A DNA stretch of 64,000 bases from Ustilaginoidea virens. Lineage: Eukaryota > Ascomycota > Sordariomycetes > Hypocreales > Clavicipitaceae. The notes beneath the pieces were generated by a model, which searched no databases, was not told the origin of the DNA, and was given only the letters and a program-made list of their open reading frames with translations. The DNA lies in assembly GCF_000687475.1 (NCBI RefSeq), contig NC_057319.1, positions 1,860,001-1,924,000 on the forward strand. The letters run 5' to 3'. A program made the position numbers and the translations under genes. Positions 32,826 to 44,224 of this stretch are shown here, one piece after another (position 1 is the stretch's first letter; each line of letters begins with the position of its first letter).

Positions 32826-35232
32826 CTGGCCGCTGCGGGCTGCGGCTTGGAGGCATGTAAGGTCCTGTATCCCTGCCGCCGTGGTTGATCCGGCGAGCGA
32901 TGCAAGATTGATGGAACCCGGGAGCTATGGAGACGTGTTTGCCGTTGATTCCAGCCCGCTTCTTGGGCTGGAATTTGGGATAGAATTGCCGGGCGGGGGT
33001 TTAACGAGACGCCAGGTTTAAGGCGTTGGCGTTGGCGTTGGGGGCGACGAGCTGCAGCGGGCCTTGCATTGTTCTAGAAGGCTGGGCGCTTCGATGCTCG
33101 TCAGCGGTCACGACTCACGACCCGTTGAAACGACGTACTCCGTACATACGACTCAACGACTCCGCTCGACTTGTGGGCGAGCCAGCAAGCCACAGCGAAT
33201 CACAGCAGCCACGGCGGTGTGTAGATTGTATTTGGCGTATGTACACTTGTACAGCAGCAGGCATCCTGTGCGCCGTGAGAAGGGGGGGGGGGGGTGGGGG
33301 GGAAGACGGGCATCTCAAACGGCGTTTGAAGAAGGCTTGCATCGATTTTAGCGTTTTGCCTGTGACCACCGTCCCAGGGCATGAGACGTACGTGATGCCG
33401 TGATGATGCAGATTGTAGCACAGGATAAAATCTGGGTTATCGCCTGCGTGCCATTGATCATCGTCCTGGCTTTCCGTCATCGAGCTGGGCGGCTGCAACC
33501 CAGAAAGGACGAAGCGGGACGCACTGCAAGTACTCACCGTGCCCATGCGAATGCTCGTTGGGGCTTTCAATGTCGCCTTCTCCGTCCGATCCGTCCGAAG
33601 ACAGATAACAACAGGTCCCAGCAGCAACAGCACAAGCAGAGCAGATTGATGCAGGAAATAAGATTTAATCTTGTCAACTGGCGGGATCCCTTTTATCGTC
33701 TAGGACTCCACATGCACCGTGCAGCCTACGGGCTAGCCGCTAGGACCGCTCGGGCCAAGTCTGCAATGCACGGCACATGCTGGCTTGGGTAAGGTACCTG
33801 TAGGTTGGGTCTGGCACATGCTGGTACTCGGTACAGTCAATAGGATTTCCCAACGCATGTCCCCTGCTACACCCCTGCCTGCCTCCACTACAGTCTGGTG
33901 CCTTCGGTGCCAGGAGGTCTGGTAGGTTGGGTCAATACCTGGGTACCGTTTACCTCTTATTACTGTAGTCTCCGTGGCCGAGACCGACGACAACACCGAC
34001 GACAAGGGCCAGCGGCGAGTTTGCCTCGTTTGCTTGCCCTGGGTCGCCATCCGCCAACACTTGGACCGCATCATGCCATGCAATCCCACGCTCTGGGGTC
34101 TGGACTCTGAAACATTCTTTCTCCCCTGTCCGTGTTGGGCAAGTCAGCCTCGCTCGAGTGAGTGACTCTCTGTCTGTGCCTATCAGACGTCTCTCTCCAC
34201 GTCTACGTGCCACTTCTGCGAGGTAAACCGCTGCATCAGCAAGCCCGGCCTTCAATAACCACACCCCCCACCCCCCCACCCCTCCTCCCACCTCTGCCGC
34301 TTATTCGAACCAGCGATTTGTTCCAGCAGCCTCGGCCACCCAAAACACCCGTGGACGCCAAAGTCAACTTGCTCAGACTCTCTGTTGATTGGGAAGTAGT
34401 ATCTGCAAGGATCATCAACCAAGCCCAAGCCGACATCAAGCTTGTGGAACCCGTTGCCTTCTTTGACTTCCTTGCTTGCTCTGCGGGCGAATGATGCTCA
34501 TTGTTGACACCCCTCCCCCCTCTTTACAACAAACCCCCCTCCTCCCGGTGATTTCCCTATTTTCTCGAACCAGGGGCGGGGGAGGGGCGACCACTAGCCG
34601 TAACTTGTCCCTTATTACTATCAGCATTACTCGTCTCTCTCGTCTACTGGACCTTGGTGGCGCCTTCCTTGCTTCCTTCCTTCCTTCCTCCTCCACTTGA
34701 CCAACTACGAGGTGGTCTTTCCTCGCACCACGTTGGGGCCAAACTTCGAACCGCTGGTTAACTACGGGGTAGATGCGCAAACTCAAAAACGGCCCTCCTG
34801 GGGGATTATCATCCTCTTCCCCCACCTTTTGCCAGGACAAAATCATCGATTCCTTTCCCTCTTTCTTGGCCCTTTTGGAGTCTTGGCTCTGCAGCGCACT
34901 TCCGGCTCGACGCATCAATACCCGGCCTCGTCACTTCGGACTCGCCCCACCACCTTTATCTCCCGTCTCGATCTTCTTCCTCAACCGACCAAACGGATTC
35001 CATCACATCACTTTTTGGGCACACGGGGCGGAGTGAGGAATCAGACGTAGTCGCCATCAACAGGCCATCTCACTAGGCGCACTACTCATTTTATAATCTT
35101 CTATTCGGCCTCTTCTTCTTCATCTTCATCTTCATCTTCACTTCTCTACTTTGTTTCGTTGTCTCGCTCCATGTCTTCTCTGCAGAACATGGGTAGGTGT
35201 GGTCGGTGATACTTCTTCGACGACATATCCAC

Positions 35233-37758
35233 ATGGCTGCTTCCCTCGACGAGATGCTGCCTCCTCCCATGACCTATAACGGTCGAGACAGCTTCTTCAG
35301 AGGAAACAGGGCGTTTTACAACTTCTACAACGACTATTCACACATTTCCGATCCGAATCTTCGCCGACGGCTTGCCTTGTCTGAGATTGACAAGGTCCCA
35401 TTTGGATTGTACCGTACGTTATTCCCTGGTGGCTGGCACCCTTGTCTACAGGTGGGTTAAGGCCCCTTGGTGATTCTAACTTTTTTTTCTTCCATCTTCT
35501 TTCTTTTGCCCTTGCAGATGTCAAGGCCATTTTGGTTGTTGGTGTGGGCTTTCTTCTCGATTCGTACGACATTTTTTCCATCAATTCCATAACTACCTTG
35601 TTGGGGATAGTGTTTTGGAGCGGCGATCAGGTTATCAACGGCTTCGGCGGTAACAATGGCATCATTCCCGACACGACCGACCAAGCCCTGAGAGCATCAA
35701 CCAGCGCTGGCATCCTTTTTGGCATGATTCTTTTTGGCTGGCTTGCAGAGTAAGTTTTGCCTCGGTTGATGAAAGTTGGGGGACGGTGGTGTATGTCACT
35801 CAACTAACAGGCGATGCCACGTAGTGCTCTGGGCCGTCGGCGCATGTATGGCATTGAGTTGGCCATTATTATCTTCGGGACCTTTAGCTGTGCTTTAGTC
35901 TCCTCCAGCCCATCCATTGGTACGACAGCTGTTTTGGTATTTTGGCGACTGCTCATGGTACGTTCGTTGTGCGTCGTGATATCTGTAACTCAAATCCGAA
36001 GCATGACGGAGGGATGGAGGGATTAGAACACGGCAATTGACTGGTGAACGACACGCAGGGCATCGGCATTGGAGGCGACTATCCTCTGTCATCGGTCATC
36101 ACCTCTGAATTCGCTCCTACGCGCTGGCGTGGTGCCATGATGTCGGCCGTCTTTTCAATGCAAGGTTTAGGCCACCTCATGTCGGGCGTAGTCGCACTCA
36201 TCACAACTGTTGCCTTCAAATCGTCATTCATCCGCGTTCCTAATGAGGCGAGTTGCGATGCCGACTGTCGCATAGCTGCCGACCGCGCCTGGCGAATCAT
36301 TGTCGGAGTGGGCGCCATCCCGGCCTGTCTTGCAATGTATTATCGAATCACGATTCCCGAAACTCCACGATACACCTTTGACATACAGCACGACGTCGAA
36401 AAGGCCGATGCCGACATAAAAGCCTATGTATCCAGCAAGCCCACCGGCGAATGTGAAGGTCGGCGTCATTCTAGGTCAAAGGTGTCGGAGAATTCCCTCA
36501 ATCTTCCGCGAGCATCATGGTCTGATTTCCTTGCCTACTTTGGTGAGTGGAAGAACAGTAGAGCCTTGATTGGCACCACCATGTCATGGTTTTTTCTTGT
36601 ATGTGGCCTTTTGTTTTTCGCAGCTTCCCCGGGGTTTTTTTTCTTCTTTTCCACTGTGACATGTGTGTTTATAAGATTCTAACTCTGATTCTTGTGTCAA
36701 AGGATTTCGCATTTTATGGCTTAGGTTCGAACCATGGCATCGTCCTACACGCCATTGGATATGGCAGCGGGAGCAGCATATATGAGAAATTGTGGAACAA
36801 TGCGATGGGCACAATCGTCCTGACAGCTGCTGGATCCCTTCCTGGGTATTGGACTGCCGTCTTCACCATCGACACCATTGGTCGCAAGCCTTTGCAGATT
36901 TTTGGCTTCCTGTTGCTCACGATTGTTTTCAGCGTACTTGGATTCCAGTTTCACCACCTAAGCGAAAGGGCTTTGTTGGCTTTGTACATTGTTGCACAGT
37001 TCTTGTTCAACGCGGGCCCTAACACGACAACCTTTGTCGTGCCAGGCGAATGTTTTCCGACTCGTTATCGATCAAGTGGACACGGTCTCTCTGCTGCTTT
37101 TGGGAAAATAGGGGCTATTTTGGCTCAAACCATCAGTATTCCTCTTTTAAAAGATAGTGGCGCGGTCTTCGAATGTGCGGGAGACACCTGCTCGCCATAC
37201 CTCGATCGGTTGCTAAAGCTTTTTGCCCTGTTCATGTTTTTGGGGACTTGCGTGTCTTTGTTGATTCCCGAGACTAAGGGAATCACATTGGAGGAGCTTT
37301 CGGGTGAATCGCGAACGAGCTACAATGCCGGATGCAACGGCAGCATCAGCATGGGATCTCCGCAAATGCACAGTTGGAACCCTCTGCACGGCGGCCAGGC
37401 AGCTGGATTCGCATATCCGCGTGTTCGTGGGGCGGCGCCTTTTGGCAAGGGTCGGCAATCACCCCGTGTCAGTGCGGTAACGACGTCTCCCGAGCTTCTG
37501 GCAGAAAATAGTCGGCAAAAATCATCAAGATTTTGGAGGAGAAATTCGAGGACGCGGATGAAGAGTGACCGCTCCAACGAAATTGCGTTGCGCAATCGCG
37601 GATCGGATATATCGTTGGACGGCCAGTCAATGACTCAGGAGCAGCTGCAGCTGCCGACATGGGGAGCGGGATGGGGCCGAATCGATCGCGGAGCCCCTAC
37701 GCCGAAAATAAGTAGTGTACAACTAAACGATGTTGGAATGTTGCTCAGGCCGAACTGA
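35233..37758 (+). CDS. Phosphate:H+ symporter (MFS, PHO84/PHO-5 type)
   Basis: Five exons: 35233-35413, 35518-35749, 35825-35957, 36059-36598 and 36703-37758 (713 residues). All four introns restore conserved transporter sequence across the junctions, for example FGLY|HVKAILVVGVGF and FGWLA|DALGRRRMYG. The family signature GIGIGGDYPLSS falls at residues 183-194. About 12 membrane helices are expected, with the usual large cytoplasmic loop after helix 6 (IPETPRYTFDIQHDVEKADADIKAY) and PETKGITLEEL after helix 12. Members take up inorganic phosphate with protons at the plasma membrane and are normally induced by phosphate starvation. Unusual is a tail of about 150 residues after the last helix, rich in Ser, Arg and Gly, which makes the protein about 120 residues longer than yeast Pho84. 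Confidence 0.92.
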
Positions 37759-38703
37759 GCTAGGCTTGGGCCAAGGGGCGGTGGGTGTTTTTTTTGGGTA
37801 TTGTTTGTCTTGGGGGGGGTTTTTTTTTGTTGTTCCTGGGGCGTGATGGAGAAGGCAATGACGAATATTTGCAACGACATGGGCATGTTTTGCATACTGT
37901 TGAAGGCGTTTGGACGGCATTTAGTGTTTTTAAAGCGGAATATTAGACTTGATACCTGCGCAACAATGCACCTTTGCGTTTCAGTGTAGTCGGGGAGCGC
38001 GTGTGTTCATTGCAGAATCAACTGGACCGTAGGAAAGGAAGCAATCGGCTTGCGAGTTGGGCGCACGAGCTTGAGGTGGTGAGCTTGCCGATGATGGGGA
38101 CCGTGGAGCGACGCGGCTCGTGGCAGGGGCGCACAGCGACGAGGGGAATCTGCGTGGACGAGCCAGGAACGTCGGGGGCAAGGCTGGAAGGGTTACCTGG
38201 AAGATGCTGCGTGAATATTCTCGAGAACGGCACGCCCCTTGTCCGTGATTGTGCGTGGTGGTGGCCGCTTGTTCAAGGGGGACAAGGTGCGGAGAAGGTG
38301 GGTTCACAAGGGGTCGGAGACCGGGGATATTCGACATGTTGAGGCTGTCGACTTTGGAAACAAAGGAAGCTAGCTCTGCTGGATTGGGGAATCGCTTCCC
38401 GTACCACTTGCGACAGACATCAATGTGATGCAGACAACTGGACCCAGGCGACCTGAGGCGGAATCTGGAATCTGCAAAGTAACAAGGGGCCGGGCCGACC
38501 GCACGCTCCGTATAAAGGTGGGGGGGATCTATGTACCCGAAATCGGCACCACGGGAGTTATCCTGTGCTGGGAATCTGCGAGCAGCAGAAAAAAAAAAAA
38601 GAAAAAAAAAAAAAAAAGGGAAACAGCACAACGCGGGCAAGGGAGGCCATATCAACGGCCGAGCCGCACCACTAGTCCACGGCGCCCAACCTGCGCGACC
38701 CCG
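37759..38703. other. Intergenic stretch between convergent genes
   Basis: 3' flanks of the phosphate transporter and the unknown protein at 38704. No gene is supported. An A-rich tract lies at 38588-38618. Confidence 0.5.
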
Positions 38704-39327
38704 TCAGTAGTCCTCCCAGCCGCCATCCTCGGCGTGCACCTCGACCGTGGTGCCCAGCGCCTCCTTGCCCTGCCGAATCATATCCTGGAGCTGCTTGTTC
38801 AGGGCGGCCATGCGGACGTGGGCGTCGCGCTCCTCCCGGTGCCGCTGGGCGGCGAGCTGTCTTGCCTCGGCGTCGAGGCGCGGGCTGCAGTCGAGGTCGT
38901 CGGCGGCCCCGCGGGTGGATGCCGCCGAGGCGCTGCTGTGCGTGCGTCTGTGGCCGTGGCCGTGGCCGTGGCCGTGGCCGACGGGCGGGCGAGACGGAGG
39001 GTTGCTGCTGGTGGGCCGTCTGCGGCGGGACGCGGCCGGCGTGGCTGGGGACGCGGTGCTGGCCAGCACGGCTGCGGGCGCCGCGCCGCCGAACCTCGCG
39101 GCGGGGGGGGAGCGAGGCGAGGCGAAGGACGCCGACGACGCGGGCGGCGGCCCCGACGGCAGAGGCAGAGCACGGGGCGATGCTCGATGCGATGCCGCGG
39201 CCGCGCTGGCGGGCTTGCCGGCGCCGCGGCGTCCGTTGGGCGTGGAGATGCGGCGTCCGGTCGCCGGGCAGGGGCCCTGGTTGCGGTTCCGCGGCGACGG
39301 TCGGTGTGGGCTCCGGTTGGGCGCCGT

Positions 39328-39366
<39 letters not shown>

Positions 39367-40374
39367 TCCAGGTGAGTGGCCCGCTTGGTCTCTGACCATG
39401 ACCCAGTTTCTGCCCAGCTCTTCAGTCGCTGCCGTCTGTCTGCGCTTGGCGGCCGGTGCTGGCGGCGTCGCCGTCCCGCTGGCCAGGTAGCTTGCCCCCA
39501 CACAACCTCCGACACCTCCAACACTTCGCTCGTTGCAGCCGTCGCCCTGGGGAAAGTGCCCGGGGATGTGCCGATGGCGTTTGCCACGGTCATCACCGTC
39601 GTCGTGGTCGCCGTCATCGCGGTCGTCGTCACCGCCGCCGGCGCCGTCCGTTGGCCCTTGCTGCCACGACCGATCGGGACCCGACACGTCGTCGCCGGGA
39701 GGCAGCCCATTGTCTGAGCGCAGGTCGAAGCCTCGTCCTCCGCCAGCGTAGAAGCCCCTGAAGGCTCCGCCCTTGCAAAACTCCCACACCTTGCCGACCA
39801 CGCCACCCAACGTGCTGAACGCCAGCGTGCTCCAGCCTGCCGTCCGGTCGTCGTGGTGAGAGGGAAGGCTGAACAGGGGAGCCGCTCCGCTGGCCTGCTC
39901 GTCCGCGTCGACTTGGTCTCGACGTCTCTTTGACCCGAGGGCCTTCCTGTAGTCCCCGTCCGAGTGGGCGCTCTCGCCCAGCAGATCACTCTCTCCCGGC
40001 AGCCCGCAGGGGGGGGTCGCCAGCTGCCCTGCCAGTGTAAAAGGTCGGCCGTTTTGCGCATGTCTTCCGGCGGGCGTGATGAGGACGGAAGCGCTGCTGC
40101 CGTTGTTGTTGTCGTTGTCGTTGTCGTTGTTAGCGGCGGCAGGTTCGTCGTCGTGATGACCCGGGCTGAAGTAGCCGCCGCCGCTCTGGTTCTGGGCTCG
40201 GTCAAGCTGCCGCCGCAGAGGGTCGCGGATGCGCCTGCGCTTCGGGGTGGCTGCTGGCATGGGCACGTCGCCAAAGGGTCGACTCTGCGGCAGGTAGCCA
40301 GAGCTGGATGCTGGCGAAATCGGCGGGCGGAAGAGTCCCGGTTGCATGCTGTCTGTCTGAAAAGATGCCGGCAT
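38704..40374 (-). CDS. Conserved-looking fungal protein of unknown function
   Basis: Single minus-strand exon of 556 residues from MPASFQTDSMQPGLFRPP. I recognise no named family. Visible parts: a basic nuclear-localisation-like stretch (KRRRIRDPLRRQ, about 45-56); SVLITPAGRHAQNGRPFTL; a hydrophobic/aromatic core WSTLAFSTLGGVVGKVWEFC followed by KGGAFRGFYAGGG, which looks like a conserved motif; acidic Asp/Gly runs; two simple-sequence segments, AGAGAGAGAG (near 39340) and HGHGHGHGH (near 38965); and a C-terminal coiled-coil-like helix (LDAEARQLAAQRHREERD to QGKEAL) ending GGWEDY. Much of it is probably disordered. The basic stretch suggests a nuclear or peripheral protein, but this is a guess. 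A second in-frame ATG (40347) could also serve. Confidence 0.7.
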
Positions 40375-42010
40375 GAGGAAGCTGGGTCAACATTGCTCTT
40401 GGCGGGCTCGTGAGGATGCACTCTGTGAGAAAACTGCCCGTCGTGGAATCACTGCTGCGAAGAAGCAAGGAGTCGCCGCCAAAATCCTAAAAAGGGTCCC
40501 CGCTGTTTCCCGGGGGAGTGGGGGAGAGAAGGGGGGGGGGGGCCACGCCCCGGGGTGGGAGGGGGAGGGGGTGGGGTGTGTTGGGAGAGGAGAAGGCACA
40601 GGGATAAAGATGATGGCCCTGAAAGTGCTCTATGCGTCATCGCAAAAAAAAGAGAAAAAATATAAATATATTGCCGCAGCTCGACGCAGCAGATTCGAGC
40701 CAAGGCATTAGTAAAAGCGTCCAGATTTCCTGCTTGCAAGTCTGGTTTGTTTTGCTCCAGGCCATTGGAAGGCGCCAATCGCCTTGTTCTGCCCAGCCAG
40801 CAGCAACCGACCCAACCACTCACTGGTGTCTTGCGAAAGTGGCGGCGGCATGCAGACAGACAGTCAGTCAAGTCAGTCAGTCAGGTCTGTGCTCGTGACC
40901 CAACAACGCAACGGAACCTCCTCCCTCTCTCTCCAGGTTGTTTCCAGGTTGTTGGTGATGAGGCGTCGAGTCCCAAAGTAATACAGCCACCACGGCAGTG
41001 TCAAGTACGACTGCTCGACCAGCAAGGCAGAACAGACAAATATATCAGCAACAGCGTGGGAAACGAAAAGAAAAGCCCAAAGCTTGGGATCCTAAATACC
41101 CACGGGAGAATAAAAAAAAAAGAAAAAAAATGGAAGAGAAAAAGAAAAAGGCGGTATCGCTGTGCGATTTCGGATCCGAAGGTGGAGTGAGGCTCGGCAG
41201 CGGGTCTAGCTGCTTTTGGCTGGTGCAAGCAGGTAGGACAGGACAATAAATACATGTAGTTTTCTTTTGTTTACTCCGTACGTTGGAGTATTCCTGGTCG
41301 CGCAGCTCTTCGGTGCGCAACTATAAAGCGAACGCAAAACCACGTTCCCTTTCCCAAAGCATCCATCACGCGAACCTGGACATGCGACATGCGACATGCG
41401 AAACGTCGTGCGAGCGTCGTCCGTGCTTCCTCCAGCTTCCCCAACCAGTTCGCGCCTTGGCCTCACCAACCCTAGCCGCTGGGTCCCCCCCCCCCCTCCC
41501 CAACCACTAGGCTGTGCCGGGGATGCGTTGCCCAGGGCGACAGTCGCGCAAAAATGTCTGTATGTTCTCCGTATGTACATAGTGTGCCCAGGCACAAGGC
41601 GGGGCGGGGCGATCAAGGGGCAGGAACCATGAGACTTCCCATTGTGCAATATGCAATGTGGTCCTGTACTACAAGGTCGTCAAGTCAATACGTAGCTCAA
41701 CGCCATGAGCCTCTCCAAACTCCATGCCCCTTCCCGCCAGCTTCCAGGTCAAGTCTAGCATCGGCTTGCGCCGTTCCATGTAACCAATCCCCCGCCCCAA
41801 GGAGCCCGTTCGAGAGCTCGGCAAATCCATCTAGCCAGGCGCACCCATGCGTACTGCATAGCAACGAAATCCGCACCAAGCAAGCGTGTTTCCACCCCCG
41901 CGAGACGTTTCAACCGCAAACGAGAAAAGAACAGAAACGGAAAAAAAAAAAAAAAAAAAAAAAAAAGAGAGGAGGTCCACAGACTCCGTCAAACATGGTG
42001 CCTTCCTTGT
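40375..42010. other. Intergenic stretch
   Basis: No supported gene. It contains A-rich tracts (near 41110 and 41941-41966), a TACTCCGTA motif (41272-41280) and a C-rich tract near 41487. Confidence 0.5.
41941..41966. repeat. Poly-A tract of 26 nt
   Basis: A homopolymer near the 3' end of the HD-domain gene, which is on the minus strand. Confidence 0.8.
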
Positions 42011-42864
42011 TCATTCCCTAGCGTAGTACTCGTCCTGCATCTTGGCCTTTTCCTCCGTCACGCCACCTTGCACGCCCTTGACTCCATCGACATGCTCCCT
42101 AGCCCCCCAAAACTCCTCTCTTTCCTTGAGCAGCTCGGCTGCCCAAGCCTTGGTTTCGCTCAGCGTCATGTTGCGGTATACGCGCGCGAATTCGCCCAGA
42201 TCAAGGGTCCCCTCGCCGCGTCTCTCATACTCCATCATCTGCAGGAGCAGTTCCACCTTGTCAATGTCGTGGACGTAGTGGCTTTCCAGCGTGGCAGAAT
42301 CCTCGTACTCGTCCCAAATCGCGCGAATCTCCTGGCCGACCGCGGCATCGTCCTTGTTTCCAAACAAGTTCCTGGTGAGAAAGTCCATGGTCAGGCTCTC
42401 GCGTCTGCTCTTCTCCGGCTTGGGCACCCCGTCGACGGGCGTAATGTCGCCCACAAGGAGCTCGGCCATGTCGTGAATCAGGCACATCTTCATGCACTTG
42501 TTCAGATCCAGCCGTTTGGCCAGCGCGGGCGGCGCAAACATGGAAATGATGGACATGCGGTACATGTGATCGGAAATTGACTCGCCTCTGCAGAGAAGAG
42601 GAAATTCCGGTAACAAACAAAAAAAAAAGGGACCTGGTTAGCCTATTTGTCGTCCACTAGCAGTGACTCACGTCTCGGCCGTGTGATTCCCGGGGCTCCT
42701 TACCTCTCAATGCCAAACCTTCTCCAACCTTCGCGCTTCGTCGTTTTCAGCCGTTCAATCATGTGAAAGAAGGCCAGCGGTGACTGACTGCCTGTTTCGG
42801 GAGCACCGTTGGGGATCGCATCGAGAACTTTTTCAACCTGCCATTCTCCAGAGACCTTTACCAT
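42011..42864 (-). CDS. HD-domain 5'-deoxynucleotidase (HDDC2/YfbR family)
   Basis: Minus-strand exons 42704-42864 and 42011-42587 (245 residues), joined by a 116-bp intron (GTAAGG...CTGCAG) in phase 2. The junction rebuilds FGIER-GESISDHMYRM, a hallmark of the family. The preceding LAFFHMIERLKTTKREGW matches too. Metal ligands are His61 in SISDHMYRM, His92-Asp93 in CLIHDMAE and the Asp in HYVHDIDKVE. Family members (human HDDC2, yeast YGK1/YBR242W, E. coli YfbR) dephosphorylate deoxynucleoside 5'-monophosphates. The length is near that of the yeast proteins. The C-terminal 30 residues are charged and probably flexible. Confidence 0.93.
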
Positions 42865-44224
42865 GGGCGTGAAGCCCAAGTCTTTGCATGTCAGTTCACC
42901 TTGTGCCTGTCCAATGGCCCAAACCGAGCCTCGTACGTACTGGCAATATCTGGCTTCCCGACGCCATTCTTGTTTGTTTGTGATGCCATTTTTTTTCCCG
43001 GCTCAGCTGAGCTCGGCTCTCAGTGCCAATGAGGATCTCGCTCTTTTCCTCTGCTTCCTTTCTTCTTCTTCTTTTTTTTTTTTTTTTTTTCCCCTCTGGC
43101 GAGAAGAAACACAAGGATATGTCAATGAACGGACTTGGCCGGCGGGATTCCTCGGCGACCTCGGGGTTCGCAAAAACGACTGCGGCACAGTGAGTCGTCT
43201 ATAATCGCCGATGCGAGCTCGTAACAAAACGTAAACAAAGAAAAACCGATCTCGCAGCACCTTGAAAGCTCGAGTCACAGCGGATAGACGAAGGAACGTA
43301 GCCTCGAGGTCACTCAGGCGGCACAACAAAAGCAGGACATGGAATTGACGACTTCAAAGGTTCAAGTGCGCCGAGTCGACTGGACGGCTGGACAGCGGGC
43401 AGTGGGCGGCGGGCAGTGGGCAGTTGAGTGGATCAGCAGACGCCAACCCACCAGACAGGCATACTTGACCCCACTGTAGCAGGCGGGGCTTCGAATCGCG
43501 CGGCCTGGCCTGTGCTGTCAACGGCTACGATTGACCGACTGGCAACTGCCAGGCATGACCTGTTTCCCCTTGGAGACGAGCGGCAGGGCAAGCACCAGAC
43601 CAGACGCCAATAAAGGCACGGCAGACAATTCGCCATCAACCAGACGTTTGATGGACTGGCTCCGCGAGCTACGAGGCCGCTGGCTCGCTGCGGCACCGTC
43701 AAGTTCAACTTGGGGCCAAGCCCTTTCTTTCATCGTCGTCCATCACATCCGTCATGAAAATATCTCACATACATGTGCTCAAGACATCAATTGTCATCAA
43801 AAACGCTTGTCGCTTTGCTAGCCCGCTGTATTAATCACTAACAAAGACAACCAAATAGCCAACTCCCACCCAATTCTGCTTTGTTCAACCGCTCAAAATT
43901 CTTTAGGATCCATCCACGTCGCTGCCATCTGTCAAACCTCGTCAAAATACCCCGATTCGCCCCCGGTCCTTCAGGTTGCCTGCCACCACACACCCCATGC
44001 TGTTCTTACTCGTTCGCTTGTGAGATTGTCGTCGTCAAAGCATAGTCTTTTGGCTAGTTTCACTCGCGGCCAGCATGTCGTTGGTGGAGTTGCTGCTCTG
44101 TCCTAGTTGATCCAGGGCCATCGTCGAGCGAATGCAACAACCGTCGGCAAGTATCGCACGCTTACGTTGTTCCGAAAATGATGCCCCAGAACCCCAAGTT
44201 TCCTGAAACAGTTTGGGCAGCTCG
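42865..44224. other. Intergenic stretch
   Basis: Presumed promoter of the HD-domain gene on its left side and 3' region of the histidine-rich repeat gene on its right. I see no supported gene; a T-rich tract lies at 43071-43090. Confidence 0.5.

Larger units (their letters stand above)
30631..35232. other. Gene-free stretch of about 4.6 kb upstream of the phosphate transporter
   Basis: No frame gives a domain or coherent exons. Contents: poly-C of 22 nt (31320-31341), GGA repeats (about 32518-32549), an overlapping CACGTG/TGACGTCA element (32812-32825), one TACTCCGTA (33136-33144), a G-rich run (33282-33302) and a GGTACC-containing region near 33795. The last kilobase is CT-rich and probably holds the transporter's promoter and a long 5' leader. 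A non-coding transcript cannot be excluded. Confidence 0.45.

Noticed and set aside
32880..32905. TGGTTGATCC resembling the 18S rRNA 5' end
   Set aside because: The match is only about ten bases and the following sequence is unlike 18S rRNA.
33400..33792. A 130-codon frame with a hydrophobic start (signal-anchor-like)
   Set aside because: The hydrophobic stretch is short, the rest is low complexity, and no TATA box, intron or homologue-like motif supports it.
38425..39375. A plus-strand frame opposite the unknown protein at 38704
   Set aside because: It is a GC-rich shadow frame with Arg/Ala runs mirroring the minus-strand repeats.
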